NCBI GenBank assembly: GCA_009869945.1
Contig: WIXG01000057.1
Location: forward strand, 186,001 to 250,000
Reading direction: 5' to 3'
Length of the DNA: 64,000 nt
Source of the DNA: Mesaphorura yosii
Lineage: Eukaryota > Arthropoda > Collembola > Poduromorpha > Tullbergiidae
Shown: in pieces, positions 49,101-60,538 of the stretch
Position numbering within the stretch: position 1 is the stretch's first letter
Layout of the letters: each line of letters begins with the position of its first letter
The notes under the pieces: model-generated
Database searches by the model: none
Told to the model about the DNA's origin: nothing
What the model saw: only the letters and a program-made list of their open reading frames with translations
Position numbers and translations under genes: made by a program

Positions 49101-50894
49101 GGACGGGCACAGGCGGTCACTTTTCCAGTAAAGTCGTAGACACAATAAAATACAGGAGAAATTACGTAAAATTCCAGTAGCAATGCGATCCCGACGAGAG
49201 ACACACGAAAGGCAGACACAAGAACAAACGACACGAGAGTCTTGTCGTTTGACGAGACGATTGTTTTTACAGCGAGCACCACTCAAAGAATGCACTCGCA
49301 ATCGCAGCGAAATGAAAAGTCCCAAGCCTCATGTCTCGAGTCTCGAGTGGATGAACGTACCGAGCACCAAAACAAGCCAAAGTCAGCCAAGTCCCATCAT
49401 TTTTATCACTCAACTTCTTGAATTTCCTTTTCTAAACTCAGTGCAGAAGAAGAATGAAGAAGTCGAGTCGAGTAAGAAATAACAATTGAGATAAATGTTG
49501 GGTGAGTTTTGTTTTGTTTTGGGAAAACATTCTCATTCTCGAATCTCATCATCTGCAATTCAATTTAATACAGTGGAACATAAGAGACTGTTTACTTTAT
49601 ACTTTACTTAAGTTGCGTGATGACTACGACTGCGACTGCAATTGCGTTTTTCACTCAAGTCCTATCACAGGCAACATGTGTGTGAAAGACTCGCAATGGA
49701 ATCGGATTCGCTTGGCTGCCTGCCTCTTTTTCTCGTCTCGGCTTGGCTCTGCGCGTCATGGAATGAAAATTCTCACATCCGCTTCTCATTTAACGCATAA
49801 CAAATTACGGCAAATGCTTCGTTCTTAATTCAATTCAGAACAACTGCTTCAAAAAACTTGTCTTTGCATTTTGTATGAAACTGGCGAAGGAGAAACACGG
49901 CCAAACCAAAAATCGACGAAGCGTCGATCAACAGATCAAATTATGAATTATTGAGCACGAAACGAGTTCGAGTCAAGAAAGCTCGAGCGCCGAGCGTCCT
50001 GCTTTGGCCGGCACGGCACGTCGACGCTGGCGCCCAGCATCATTTGACATTTGGGTATCCGCTGTCAATTTTACCGTTAGACGAGCAATTTGCAGCGCAG
50101 GGTGTTGGTGCTTGTTTACAGTTTGATATGATCTTCTGTCAATCATTAACTTAAACTCGTTACGTGCCATGTCTGTGCAACGGCCGTGATCGTAGTCGTA
50201 AGTGGTCTATCGCGTACGAGAATTATCAATTATGATAGCAAACGAACGTGAAACAGCAACCAGCTCAGTGCAATGCCATGTCAGGCCATGCAAATGGCAA
50301 ATGCCTGCCACGCCTGTACACGTACACGTGTCGTATGAAGTTTTTGCTGTCACGTACTCCCAACCCAAATCTTGACCTTTAGTTCGTGTAATATTTGAGA
50401 ATAGTAAACGAATTGCCTAATTACAAGTAAAAAGTTACGTCGCTTATTGAATTGAACCGTTCAAGATCCTCAAGAGAGTTCAAGATGGAAAGCTTTCTCC
50501 AAAACACCATTTACAATGTGTAAAAATTCGCGTTTACATATACTCCATTACATAAGAAGTTCTGTAAACCGCATGAGTCGTATCAACTATCATAGGCAGC
50601 AGTGGATCTTACCTGTCCACAGTTTCCACAATTCTGGCAAAACACAAACACTGAGTCATCCAACTTGTGATACTTCCTTTTGCTTCCAACTGCGGCTCTC
50701 AGACTGGACACAATCCCGTGTCTCGTGAATGAGTGCTGGTGCGAGCACGTTTTCTGGCCGCCACCATAAAAATTGTGGAGGAGCGGCAGAGGTGACTGCA
50801 ATTTGTCTTTCACGTTGAACTCACTGAGCCTCACGTCCAAGTCGATCAACTGCAGCTGCAACTGGCGCTTGAACCCCGTCCATCTGCGACCCAT
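43128..50894 (-). CDS. Long SH2-domain adapter protein
   Basis: Five exons, 50894-50613, 47725-46578, 46437-45685, 44144-43973 and 43334-43128, join in consistent phase to 853 aa. The only recognisable domain is a C-terminal SH2 (about residues 721-815): it begins WFQGGIPR, carries the phosphotyrosine-binding arginine R746 in SFIVRES, and ends with a tensin-like GSLSSLITHHSVMPELLPCPL. No PTB domain follows, unlike tensin; 35-40 residues later the protein stops. Exon 1 encodes a Cys/His-containing N-terminus (FCQNCGNCG). Residues 95-720 are Asn/Ser/Gln-rich and disordered. A role as an adapter for tyrosine-phosphorylated partners is inferred; I cannot name the orthologue. The exon 1-exon 2 link across 2.9 kb is the least certain, although phase and donor/acceptor agree. 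Confidence 0.75.
47726..50612 (-). other. First intron of the SH2-adapter gene
   Basis: A 2.9-kb intron with no supported gene on either strand. It could hide further small exons of the SH2 gene. Confidence 0.45.
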
Positions 50895-52900
50895 GCTCGC
50901 ATTCCTTTCAGGTCATCGCTGCTGCTGCTGCTGCAATTCTTCAGTTTCATAATTCGCACGACGCGGTGCGGTTCATTAATTCGCTAATCAATCACTGACA
51001 CGACACGGCACAAATTCTGTTTAGTATTCAGTTCAAATTCTTCAACTCGCCAAAACGCAAGCCAGAAAGCCAAAGTTTAAATTTTTACGACCAAAAACCA
51101 ATTCATGCCTGCCTGCTGGACGACGACAGAGACGCGACTCAATCGGATCGCACGTCGCACTTCGAACGAACGAGAACGAGAAATTCCTTACTTTAGTCAA
51201 CACAGTCATAAAACGAGACGAGACGAGTTTCTGAGCGCACGCACGGCAATCACGCATCAGCATCACGCTGTAAAGTAATAATCGTGTATCACCGTTCGTG
51301 CTTTACACTTTTCCTCTTTTGCTCGTTCTCTCTGTCGTCTTTCCTGCAACAATGCAGAGGAATTCGCCTGTGGGTACTTTGATTAGATGCTGCATTGCGT
51401 TGGGTGAACCACAAACCACTTGTTGAAGAAATTCCTGCCGAATGCTGGTACAGGCAGGCAGGCGAAAGAAAGTCAAGTCAATGCATCTCTGCATTGCATT
51501 GCTGCATTCATTGTCGGTCGGCTAGCCATGGAAGGAATGCAACCACGAAGGCAAGGCAATGGCAAAAAAGGATTTTGATCCCTTAACTTTGCCAGGCCGC
51601 ATTGCATTGCATTGCTGTATTTCTGTATTATCACTGATGCGATTATAATAATACAGGCATTATGCTCCGTGCCGTGCTATGCTGTACTGTGAAGTGTATT
51701 AAAGAAGAATGCAGCAGGCAGGAATTCCACCCGCCCCAAAAATCTTGACTTTGAGTCGGTCGAAGAAGATGATCATCATCTCATAATAATAATAATTCTT
51801 TCTGCCTTGAGATGAGGTTCTTGTCCTTATACGCACGTACGAGTACGAGAGTAAGTACGAGTATGGAGATTTAAAGATCATTATTGCGTTGGTATTGTTG
51901 ACCGGCCGCCGTCAACCGATGATATATTTTCATTGATGTTCATTTCATTTCCATTTCCATGTTCTCAGCTCTCCTTTGCTTTGCTATACATTATGCATGG
52001 CTTGAAATGAATTCATTCAGTCGCACTCATCCAAATTCTTTATGCATTATGCCATGAAGATGAAGCTGAAAATGAAGACCACCAAACTCATAAATTTCCA
52101 TAAAAGCACCCTGCTTCAATGCACGCATCTAAAAAGCCCTGTCTGCATAGGCGTAAAGGCGTTTCGCTTGATTTCAATTAAAACTTGTTGATTTTTGTGT
52201 AATGCGAGCGTAATTTTCAACTTCACATAAAAGGAGTCAAGTCAGCCTGAACGGCAAACAAGATGCCTCGCAATTTACGGTTACGATGTAATGTCAAACG
52301 GTCATAATTTATCGCTTATCTTTATGGCGAAAGATGAATTACTAAAGCGCTAAGAGCTGTGGCGAGTGCGCAGGCGAAGTTCATAAAATGTAAATCTGGG
52401 TATTAACAAGATTATGGCCGTAGCTTAACTTGTAACTTGTGCCAGGTGAGATAACGATGGCGGTGACAGTGCACCAGCGCATGTGAGAATTGAGATTCAC
52501 TGACGAAGAATTTTTGTCCTGTGTTGAAAAATGCGAGTACTTTTCGTGTTCATCTGGAAGGTTTTGATTACAACTTTCTAATACAATTGGTCCAAATTTT
52601 CTTTATAAAAACTCCGTATTGCATTTAATTTCCACAAGAATGCAACCGGTCTTTGACTTTGACCTGACAATTGCAGCTTCTTACCAGCTATGCCGTTGGA
52701 AGTAATTCAAAACTTAATTTTAAACCATTTGGACCAAACTTAGATGTGCACTCCGAAATATGGTCGGTCGGGTTTGATTAGTATTAATTATGGACTGAAA
52801 TGAGGGCAATGCACGTCAATAATGAATTTATTTACTGACGAAAGAGAAAGGAGAGAAGAGTAGCCAATTATTTGCGAGTTGAAAAATCTGGAACAATAAT
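50895..52900. other. Intergenic region between the SH2 adapter and NPC2-like genes
   Basis: No gene is seen. GCATTGCATTGC and CAGG-type words and a short ATA run near 51785 are present. Confidence 0.45.
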
Positions 52901-53520
52901 TTAGCTGTTCGAGACACGTGCTGGTGCCCGGAAACAGACCTCGGCTCCGTTGGCTGCATTCAGAAGTCTGAATGTAACGGTGGCTGCAATGCAATGAGCA
53001 AATAACAGTAAGTTTAGTTTAGCCACTAGCTAATTAGGCAAAAAAATATTGCTGCTTCTGTTTTAAGGGCTTACCATCGGTCTCAATGAATTGGTCGTCG
53101 ATGGTCATGGTGGTTCGGTGAGTGTGAGTGTTGCCAGCCGTGTACGGACAGCCTGGAGTGAATCCTGGGCAGCCGTTGTTATTTCCTGGCCTAATGATAT
53201 CGACAGTGATGATGGACACGGCAGCCTTCACCTCCAAATTGGCAGTTGAGCCTGAATTGGCTGCGGTGAATCGGGTGTCGATTTCGTATGTTTGGCCCTT
53301 CCTGAATACGCAACGCTCGGATCCGCTACAGCCGGGAACTTGGACGCTGTGGATAGTCCCAAGTGATCCTGCGAGGAAAGAGTGTGGAATTAGCATGACA
53401 TTTGACATAGTGTATTGAGGGTACTTCTTTGTTCGTTTACTTACCGCAATCTTGGAAGTTTATTTCGCCAGCGGAGGCAAGAGCCACGGCGGAGAGTACC
53501 AAAACTGCAATTTTGAGCAT
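52901..53520 (-). CDS. NPC2-like ML-domain secreted lipid-binding protein (copy 1)
   Basis: Three exons, 53520-53445, 53368-53075 and 52983-52901, encode 150 aa, the normal NPC2 length. A 17-residue signal peptide (MLKIAVLVLSAVALASA) precedes a mature start rich in the NPC2 pattern: FQDCGSLG, a Cys pair around VPGCSGSERCVFRKG, the conserved GCPG and CPYTAG cysteines, and a C-terminal VTFRLLNAANGAEVCF strand. ML-domain proteins bind sterols or other lipids, in lysosomes or extracellularly; arthropods carry expanded families used in sterol handling and chemosensation. Tandem with copy 2 and on the same strand. All phases fit. Confidence 0.9.
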
Positions 53521-54321
53521 GATGAAGTCTAATGAAATGGAGCTGCTGCACAAGAGGACAGGATTCCGAACTGGGAGTGAAGCCTCCGGCAGAGGAAAAC
53601 TATTTATAAGGCCCAGTCCTGATATCAGTTGCTGATGATTTTGATTTCAGGCAGTTGATGAAATTCCCAAGCTGTGTTTCCAGCAGTTGATTCTGATTCA
53701 GCATTTCGTACATGAATTCATCGTGCGAGAGCTTCAGATTCAGTGATAAGGCGGTAATCCCATATGTACGAGCAAGGCACGACTCTTCAAATAAAATTCC
53801 CACTTCAGAACTCAATCAAAGTTGGGCACTTGTCACAGGATTCTGCTTTCAACATACAATGACTACGGTTACTTATTTAGCAGTATCCAAATCTGGAGTA
53901 CCGACATCGATGCAATATGTTGACATTGTCAAATCGTGCTTTCGAATGCAACGCTGAACACTTCGTCGACACGTCCGGCGCACAACAGAGGGATTTCACC
54001 CGTCCATCATGCTCTAGTCGCTAAGTCCCGTGACGTTGGTGGCGACGTGATCCCATACAATTTGTTCTAGAACACATAATTGCGACTCGGCTTGGCTGTT
54101 GTTGTTGTGAAGTCAAAGATAATGTGAGACTGAAGGTGTGCTGTGCTCCGACAAATTGAGTTGCACGCGCTAAAGGATTAACCACCACAATGAATTCAAA
54201 TTTTTAATTTGTTTAATCAGGGTTTATTGTGGTTCGTCGCAATTTTAGTGATGGAATTCCGCAAGCCATTTCAAGGACGTTCATCAGTATCTTTTCTACT
54301 TTGGTGTGGTCAATAATTAAA
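53521..54321. other. Spacer between the two NPC2-like genes
   Basis: Promoter of copy 1 and 3' flank of copy 2; no other gene seen. Confidence 0.45.
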
Positions 54322-54830
54322 TTAAGGAACAACTCGGATTTCAGCTCGAGAGCAGATTTCGCTTCCGTTTACTGCATTGAGAATTCTCAAAGTAACAGTC
54401 GCTGAAAGTCAAGAGATCGTCTTAATACGCTGCCTTCTTTAGATGGTTTAATCTGCTTCACTTACCGTCGGTCTCCAGAAATTGGTCACTGATTGTCATT
54501 ACTGTCCGGTGGGTGTATGTGTTGCCAGCCGTGTACGGGCATGCGGGGCTAAATCCGGGGCACCCGTTGTTGTTTCCCGGTCTGATGATATCCACGACGA
54601 TGGTGGAGACAATGGCTCTTACCTCAAGGTTGGCCTGCCCGCCAGAGTTGCCTGCGACGAAGGTCGTGTCGATCGTGTACGTCTCGCCCTTCCTGAAGAT
54701 GCACGGTGCAGTCTGACACGTCGATGACCGTAATTGTACCGAGCGAACCGCAATTGATGATCGGAATCTCCCCGGCAGACGCAGCCGCGACCAAGGCGGC
54801 CAACAAGTACAGAGGAATGTCGCGAAGCAT
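54322..54830 (-). pseudogene. NPC2-like gene (copy 2) with an apparent frameshift
   Basis: Exons 54830-54466 and 54401-54322 are closely related to copy 1. A signal peptide (MLRDIPLYLLAALVAAASA) is followed by INCGSLGTITVID in one frame; from about 54718 the homology continues in another frame (CQTAPCIFRKGETYTID, then GCPGF, CPYTAG and FLETD). The break lies within 54713-54722 and amounts to two missing or one extra base. Everything else (splice sites, cysteines, stop codon) is intact. It could be a young pseudogene, a polymorphism or a sequencing/assembly error. Unlike copy 1 it has no intron after the DCG/NCG cysteine, so the tandem copies differ in structure. Confidence 0.75.
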
Positions 54831-55540
54831 GGCGGAAGTCGTGGTGGACGGAAGAGTTGGTTAGACTAATCTGGAGAAGGCGACGGCAATGGCCAATGAC
54901 AAGTGAGAAATGATTCCACGGTTCGAAGGCCCATCGAGTTATATTGTCTTCAGTACAGCAATTTGAAATCCAGTCGTAATCGTAGTCCACTGCACTGCTA
55001 CTGCCGAGAGCCCAATTACATGTGACATGTCTCCATTCTCCATTATCCATCTCCAGTGTCATATTAATGACAAATTACTCTTTGAGATTCATCAATCTTA
55101 CGGATGAAATCCCATAGTAAAGCTAATCCACTACTGCGCTTGCCCACTGCAACTGCTGCGCTGATGGTCAATCATCGATCATCCGTTTCGTGTTGGGAAT
55201 TATGCTACAAGACACATGATTAACGGCTCGTTACTGTCGTTATCATTTTAGTAGGCACTGGACACGAGCACTGCACTGGTCAGTAATTCAAGTTAAGTTG
55301 AGTTGAGTCGCAGATAGTGGACACAGGAATGCTAATTGTGATAGGACAGTGAAGTGACATCGGTGCCTTCTGTTGCGGATCATTTTCAAAAGGTGGAAAT
55401 GAGAGGTTCTTGGATGTCACTAACTTTATGGTTTAACTACTCTGTTATGCAAAATGAATCTCATATAAGTTGGCAATTATGTTTTAGAAATTCGTCGGTC
55501 ACGAGTTTACTGCAAAAAGGTCGGAACATTGCACACTTTA
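54831..55540. other. Intergenic region NPC2-like copy 2 / anoctamin
   Basis: No gene. It contains the promoter of NPC2 copy 2 and the 3' flank of the anoctamin gene. Confidence 0.45.
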
Positions 55541-58500
55541 CTAGAGTCTGGTGCTGATTTCTGTTGTTGAACTCGATGAACACGCAGATTCATTTCGCTG
55601 CTCTTTGTCATCATCGTCCACGATTTCACTCATTTCCAACTGACCCATGACACTGACACTTGTTTGCAATTCATTCCTGGAGAGATTGCTTGCTCGTGCC
55701 GGTTTGTCTACGGTCACGTCCATCGTCCGTGTTCTGGCCACTGAAATACCCGTGGCTGCTTGCTTCACCTTCCCAACTTCGTTCTTGATGATAATTTCGT
55801 TCGTCAGGTACTCCTCCTGACGGATTTGGTCTGCCAAGTCCTTCGGCACGTCGGGAATGATCCACTCCAACACGACGAGGCATGAAAACACAAAATTCTG
55901 GAAACACACCACGAAAATGAAGCGAGCCAGCCATACCTTCCAGTACAAGTCGTCAACTTCGTGGCTGGCACTGGCACTAGTTTCAAGGTCGTCGTCTCCC
56001 GGTATGGGCCGTGATCTGCCAAACGATTCGTACCTGCATACTGTCACATTGGCGTACTCGTGTCCATCATCAGCAGCCAAGCGCGGATCCGGCCGACTCC
56101 GCTCGTCAAACCCCGAAGTGTTGAAGTACACTAGTGAATACTGCAAGTAGCCTTCGAGGGAACCAAACTCCAGGCGATAAATTAGCTTGGGAATGAAATC
56201 TGACGTGAATCCAAGTATGAATGCATTGAACACGACTGCGATTTTGGCAATTGTGTCGAGTACCGTGCTCCAGATTCCAATGTCGCCCACAATCCGCTGC
56301 GAAACGGGCCGTCTGAAGTATTTTAGCATTTTCTTACCATCAAGCCGCATCTCGAACACGTTGTTGACGAGTGCGAAGAGCGGGCCGAGCGGAAACGCCG
56401 AGATGAAGATAGTAATGAAGCCGAATTGCAGGACCATTTCCAAGTATTCCGGGAACAAGGAGCGAGAGTCCCATTCCAGGAGTTCGTAATCGTCAATCCA
56501 CTGCGACTGTGGTTGGACAGCTGATTTGTGAAGCCCGGTGCTTGCTGCGCTGGAAGTCGACTTGAAAGCCGACTGTGTGATTGGATTTGCGGACAAGTAC
56601 AAGGTGGAGTTTTCAAAGTTTTCAGGTTGTTCACCTCTAGCAACATGAGCACTTGATGTCGGTGTTGATTTGCAATTCTTCACCCATTTCTTCACCATTG
56701 GCGTGGACATTTCCACGATCGCGTTCAAAATCTGTTTCCCCACCATGATTATCGCCAGCTGAATGCAAAGCTCTGACATGCACCCGCCCGGACTGCACTC
56801 TTCGTTCCTGTACCCCAGAAACTCGTTGTACTTGTACGGAGACCCACTGAACTTGCCCTTGAAGAGTGCGATGTAGAAGATGGACGAGTAGAAGTTCACG
56901 AATTGGAGGAGGTAAATTTTCAGACTCAGACTGTCATCAAATTCCGTCTGCGTTCGATGCAGCTCGATCTCCGTCAAATACACGGCCAAAGAAGAGTAGA
57001 AGTTGTTGAAGCAGAGGATGAAGATGAGGTTGGCCACCACCGCGCTGATGTTGACGACCAGCAACCCGTAGGAGGACTTGGTCCACTCGCTAAGCACGAG
57101 CACCTTGAGCGAGATCCGGTACAGAATCACACCCATGATGGCTGCGACGGCCAGCGAGATCAGAAGCCAGCTGACGGACATGCTTAACAGCATGTTTGGG
57201 AGCTTCTCACGCCAGAAGGAGAGGCGGGGCTCGGCTCGGCGAGTGATAGCGTTTATTTTCTTCCGGGTAACATGACGTAGACGTCGAAGGTACTCCGCAC
57301 GCGGGTGCTGGTCGGACGCGTCTGTGCCAGCGCCTGGTCCGCTTCCAAGATCCCACTGATAGCAAATTGTTGCTGAGTACCGCTTCCAGTATTCGAGGAA
57401 GATGACCGTCCAGAGCGAAATGACGATCGAGAACAAGAAAGTCGACTCATTGTCAAACAGATGCGTGAGTTTAGCGTAGAAGCAGGTGTCGCTGAGGTTC
57501 CAGTAGTTGCAATGTTTGTTGCAGAGCGGGCACATCGGCTCCTGCACCACTCCGCCGCAAATATCCGCAATGTGCACGTTGTCCTGCATTGTGGCCAGCC
57601 CATACAGGAAGCACAACAGCCCCAGCGCTGCGATCGGGATCAGCATCGTCGTGTAGAAGCCGAGCCAAGCGAAATACATTCCGATTTTGACCCCAAAGTA
57701 GTCTTTGATGATATTAAGCGGTTGGTACTTAAAGCAACGGGACAACGCAGCCCATTCGTTGAAGAGCAAGTGTCTGATGGAGGATACGGAGTCCAAACTT
57801 CCGTCGTGCAACGGGTAAGCGGCAGAGTACACGCCCTCCTTCAGCAGTTTCTCGATCCCGAATTTCAAATCCAAGCTCTCCTCGTGCTCTGCCTCTTCTT
57901 GTCTGGTCGTGAATGGTGTTCGCTGCAGAATAAAGTCCACGATTCGGTGGCGGATGCTCGGCGTGAAGAATGCGTACTCATTCAGCTCGTCAATGGCGAA
58001 GAGGTACTCACGGTCACGGCTGTACACTGCTGAAAGCCGTTGTTGCTGTTGCCCCGAACCCGAGCCCGTTCTTCTGCTGCTGCCGTACCCGTAAATGTTG
58101 TGGCAGCTTCCTGAAGGAATGGTCGCAGGGTTCAGTTCCAAGTACCGCTGCTTGAATCGGGCCCAACTCCAGCCGCCGTCACAGCGTCGGCTTCGACCTC
58201 TACCGTCTCCTCGAATTCGCTGGCGTTGATTCTGCTGCTGTTGCTGAATTGATTCTGTATCGAATTCGAATTCTTCATCACCCACACCCTCGACCTCATC
58301 AGTGATCAAAGATTGTGAGAATCGCTTCATGGGGAGTCGGAGCTTGAGGATCTCGGCGTAGCAACGAAGGACGTCGAGGGGGACTCGAATGCAGGTACAG
58401 TGGAGATGCGCCGCCAAGTGCGAGCTCGGGTGACTCGGATTTGTCTCTTCATAACTGAGTTGAAGCCCTTCCTTGCGCAAATTTTCCTCGAATATGGCTC

Positions 58501-58615
58501 GGGTTCCGGCAGCCGTTGTGGAGGCTACGACTGAAGAAGCGGAGCTGGATCCGGTTTCGATTTGGGCGCTGACGCTATCCCAAACAAGGACATAATCTGG
58601 CTGAAACTTCAACAT
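55541..58615 (-). CDS. Anoctamin (TMEM16) channel/scramblase, single exon
   Basis: One open frame from the first in-frame ATG (58615) gives 1024 aa, within the family range; the frame is open upstream to 58789 without an ATG, so a spliced 5' exon is possible. The cytosolic dimerisation region (YVLVWDS near the start; VPLDVLRCYAEILKLRLPMKR) precedes about ten membrane segments between roughly residues 300 and 960. Family hallmarks are LTHLF with ISLWTVIFLEYWKR, FVNFYSSIFYIALFKGKF, PGGCMSELCIQL (glutamate at residue 615) and EYLEMVLQFGFITIF. These contain acidic positions of helices 6-8 that bind Ca2+ in characterised members. It resembles ANO1-7 more than ANO8/10. Likely a plasma-membrane Ca2+-activated chloride channel or lipid scramblase. 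The absence of introns across 3 kb is odd beside its spliced neighbours. Confidence 0.92.
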   Translation of the reverse strand: MLKFQPDYVLVWDSVSAQIETGSSSASSVVASTTAAGTRAIFEENLRKEGLQLSYEETNPSHPSSHLAAHLHCTCIRVPLDVLRCYAEILKLRLPMKRFSQSLITDEVEGVGDEEFEFDTESIQQQQQNQRQRIRGDGRGRSRRCDGGWSWARFKQRYLELNPATIPSGSCHNIYGYGSSRRTGSGSGQQQQRLSAVYSRDREYLFAIDELNEYAFFTPSIRHRIVDFILQRTPFTTRQEEAEHEESLDLKFGIEKLLKEGVYSAAYPLHDGSLDSVSSIRHLLFNEWAALSRCFKYQPLNIIKDYFGVKIGMYFAWLGFYTTMLIPIAALGLLCFLYGLATMQDNVHIADICGGVVQEPMCPLCNKHCNYWNLSDTCFYAKLTHLFDNESTFLFSIVISLWTVIFLEYWKRYSATICYQWDLGSGPGAGTDASDQHPRAEYLRRLRHVTRKKINAITRRAEPRLSFWREKLPNMLLSMSVSWLLISLAVAAIMGVILYRISLKVLVLSEWTKSSYGLLVVNISAVVANLIFILCFNNFYSSLAVYLTEIELHRTQTEFDDSLSLKIYLLQFVNFYSSIFYIALFKGKFSGSPYKYNEFLGYRNEECSPGGCMSELCIQLAIIMVGKQILNAIVEMSTPMVKKWVKNCKSTPTSSAHVARGEQPENFENSTLYLSANPITQSAFKSTSSAASTGLHKSAVQPQSQWIDDYELLEWDSRSLFPEYLEMVLQFGFITIFISAFPLGPLFALVNNVFEMRLDGKKMLKYFRRPVSQRIVGDIGIWSTVLDTIAKIAVVFNAFILGFTSDFIPKLIYRLEFGSLEGYLQYSLVYFNTSGFDERSRPDPRLAADDGHEYANVTVCRYESFGRSRPIPGDDDLETSASASHEVDDLYWKVWLARFIFVVCFQNFVFSCLVVLEWIIPDVPKDLADQIRQEEYLTNEIIIKNEVGKVKQAATGISVARTRTMDVTVDKPARASNLSRNELQTSVSVMGQLEMSEIVDDDDKEQRNESACSSSSTTEISTRL

Positions 58616-58922
58616 CGCCAATAATTTTGACCTGTTTACTTTAGCGACTCCTATGACTGAAAACAAAATTATGAAAGAGTTTCCAGCTGTAAACTTCGAC
58701 TCAAGTCTCTCCAAATCAGTACAGCCACGAATGGCAAGCGCCAGGGTGTTAAAAAACCACACAAGAATTAATAGGCACTTAATTAGCAATTCTTCATTGT
58801 CATTGTTGGTAAATTGTCCATAAAACCCAGTCAGTCGTGATTCGTGTTGAATTAATTCGTATGCCCAAGCAAAGCTGCGTATTTGCTTTACGTAAATAAT
58901 GCAATGGCCAATTAGTATTTTA

Positions 58923-60538
58923 TTAAACGGCCTCTGCTTTCAGTGCATCGAGTTCTGCCATAAAATATTCAACGAATACCCTAGCATCAAGTTGATCAGC
59001 GGCCACAATCGCCGAATCCATTCCGGCCACAATTCGTAAGTTTCCATTGTAGCTTATCGATGCGAACCCCATCCCAATGTTCCCCGCCGTGAATCCGCCA
59101 GCAAAGTACATGCTCTTCATCGGGTATCCGACGACGACTAGCTCCGTGTTGTCTCCAGGAAAATTGCTCATGAACGCAGTGCACAGCGTGTTCTTCGCAA
59201 AGGGTTTGATGAGACACGCTGGAAGTCCGCCCAGCAGGCACATGTAGTAGTACATGGCAATCGGGTAAAGCGTCCCGTTCTTGGCACGGAGGAGATCGTC
59301 TTCGATGGCGGTCAGCCGGGCTTTCGGATCGCGAATATCGATTGGGAGTTCGAGGAAGCACGCCGTCCTGCAATAATCACATCATCAACCACTTCATTTC
59401 GCGATTCCGTGCAAAATTACTAAATTACTGGCCGGCCAAATCGAACTTACATGTGATTCCGAAGTTTTTCGGGATGGCTCGGCATTGGTAGTGGATGAAC
59501 GCAGTGAATACGATACGGTCTCTCGTGTTTCTCGTCTCCACGCTTGGCTTCGTCCATAAACCGCCGTATCGCGCCGGAAAACGCTGATATCAGCACGCTC
59601 GTGAATGAGCATCCGTGTGCGTTCTTGATGTCTTTGATATAATTCATCGAAATGGCTGGAGAAACGTGTGAATTGTGGACCCGTCGCAGTTCTCCTTCCG
59701 GGACATGCCAGCTGCTCAGTCCATCGTGAGCTTTGATTGTCTCCGACACGAAATCGTACGGTGCTTTGAGCAAGTACGTCGCCTTCTTCCAAATGCCAAG
59801 CCGAGGTTGGAGTGGTACAAAATTTGACGTCTGGATGTTAATAGTTTCTTTCCCACCGAAATCCACGTTCAGCATCTTCGTCAGCGAGAATCCGTCGGCC
59901 AGCGTGTGGTGCACGCGCATCATCACCCCAAAATGTGGACCCAGCACAACATCTTCGTTCTCATTTGGGTAATTTTCAGAGCTTAACTGTAGCTTCGGAA
60001 AGACGAGAATCTCCCACGGACTCCGGCACGGCGTGAACGACGTGTACGTCAAGTCGGAGCCGATCGCATAGAAAGTTTCTTCTCTCACGTACACCTCTTT
60101 CACTGCATCGTTGTAGATCCGCACATGATTATAAATATTGAAATCACAGTCCCACTTCCAGAACAGGAATCCGGCCCAGCGCACCACAAACTGCTGCATT
60201 TCCGGGAAGGTCAGCTGCCTCGTCTTCGGGTCGCGCGCCTCAATTGCATGCTCGGTCGCATAGCGGACGCCTGCCTCAAAGTCCGGGTACCCCTTCAGGA
60301 TAAAGTAAATGACGAGGCTCTGCTTTGGCTGGCCAGTAATGTCGTCCACTCCAGGAAGGCTGCTTTTGGTGGTCAGGATCTTGCCCAAGTCGGGGTTCCA
60401 GAACTTGGCCAGGCGAGCGATGAAGAAGCGTGCGATGTACGACGGGAGCCCGATGAGTACGATGGAAAGGAGCAGGACGAAGAGGATGAAAAGCACGATT
60501 AGGAAATGGAGGATCTGGTCCACAATTTTTGGAGCCAT
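58923..60538 (-). CDS. Wax-ester synthase / diacylglycerol acyltransferase-like (WSD1 type)
   Basis: Exons 60538-59451 and 59367-58923 (83-bp intron, phase 2) encode 510 aa. The first ATG in frame (MAPKIVDQ) is used. A hydrophobic helix (about residues 11-31) probably anchors the protein to the ER. The acyltransferase motif HHxxxDG is HHTLADG at residues 210-216, with its two catalytic histidines. The C-terminal half shows the WS/DGAT pattern, including FMSNFPGD and GFTAGNIGMGFASISYNG. Such enzymes transfer acyl-CoA to fatty alcohols or diacylglycerol to make wax esters or triacylglycerol; in arthropods this would serve cuticular lipids or storage. Substrate cannot be told from sequence. It is on the same strand as the anoctamin gene, about 0.3 kb upstream of it. 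Confidence 0.9.

Noticed and set aside
49664..49686. TATCACAG word like the miR-2 seed
   Set aside because: The rest does not match miR-2 and no hairpin is evident.
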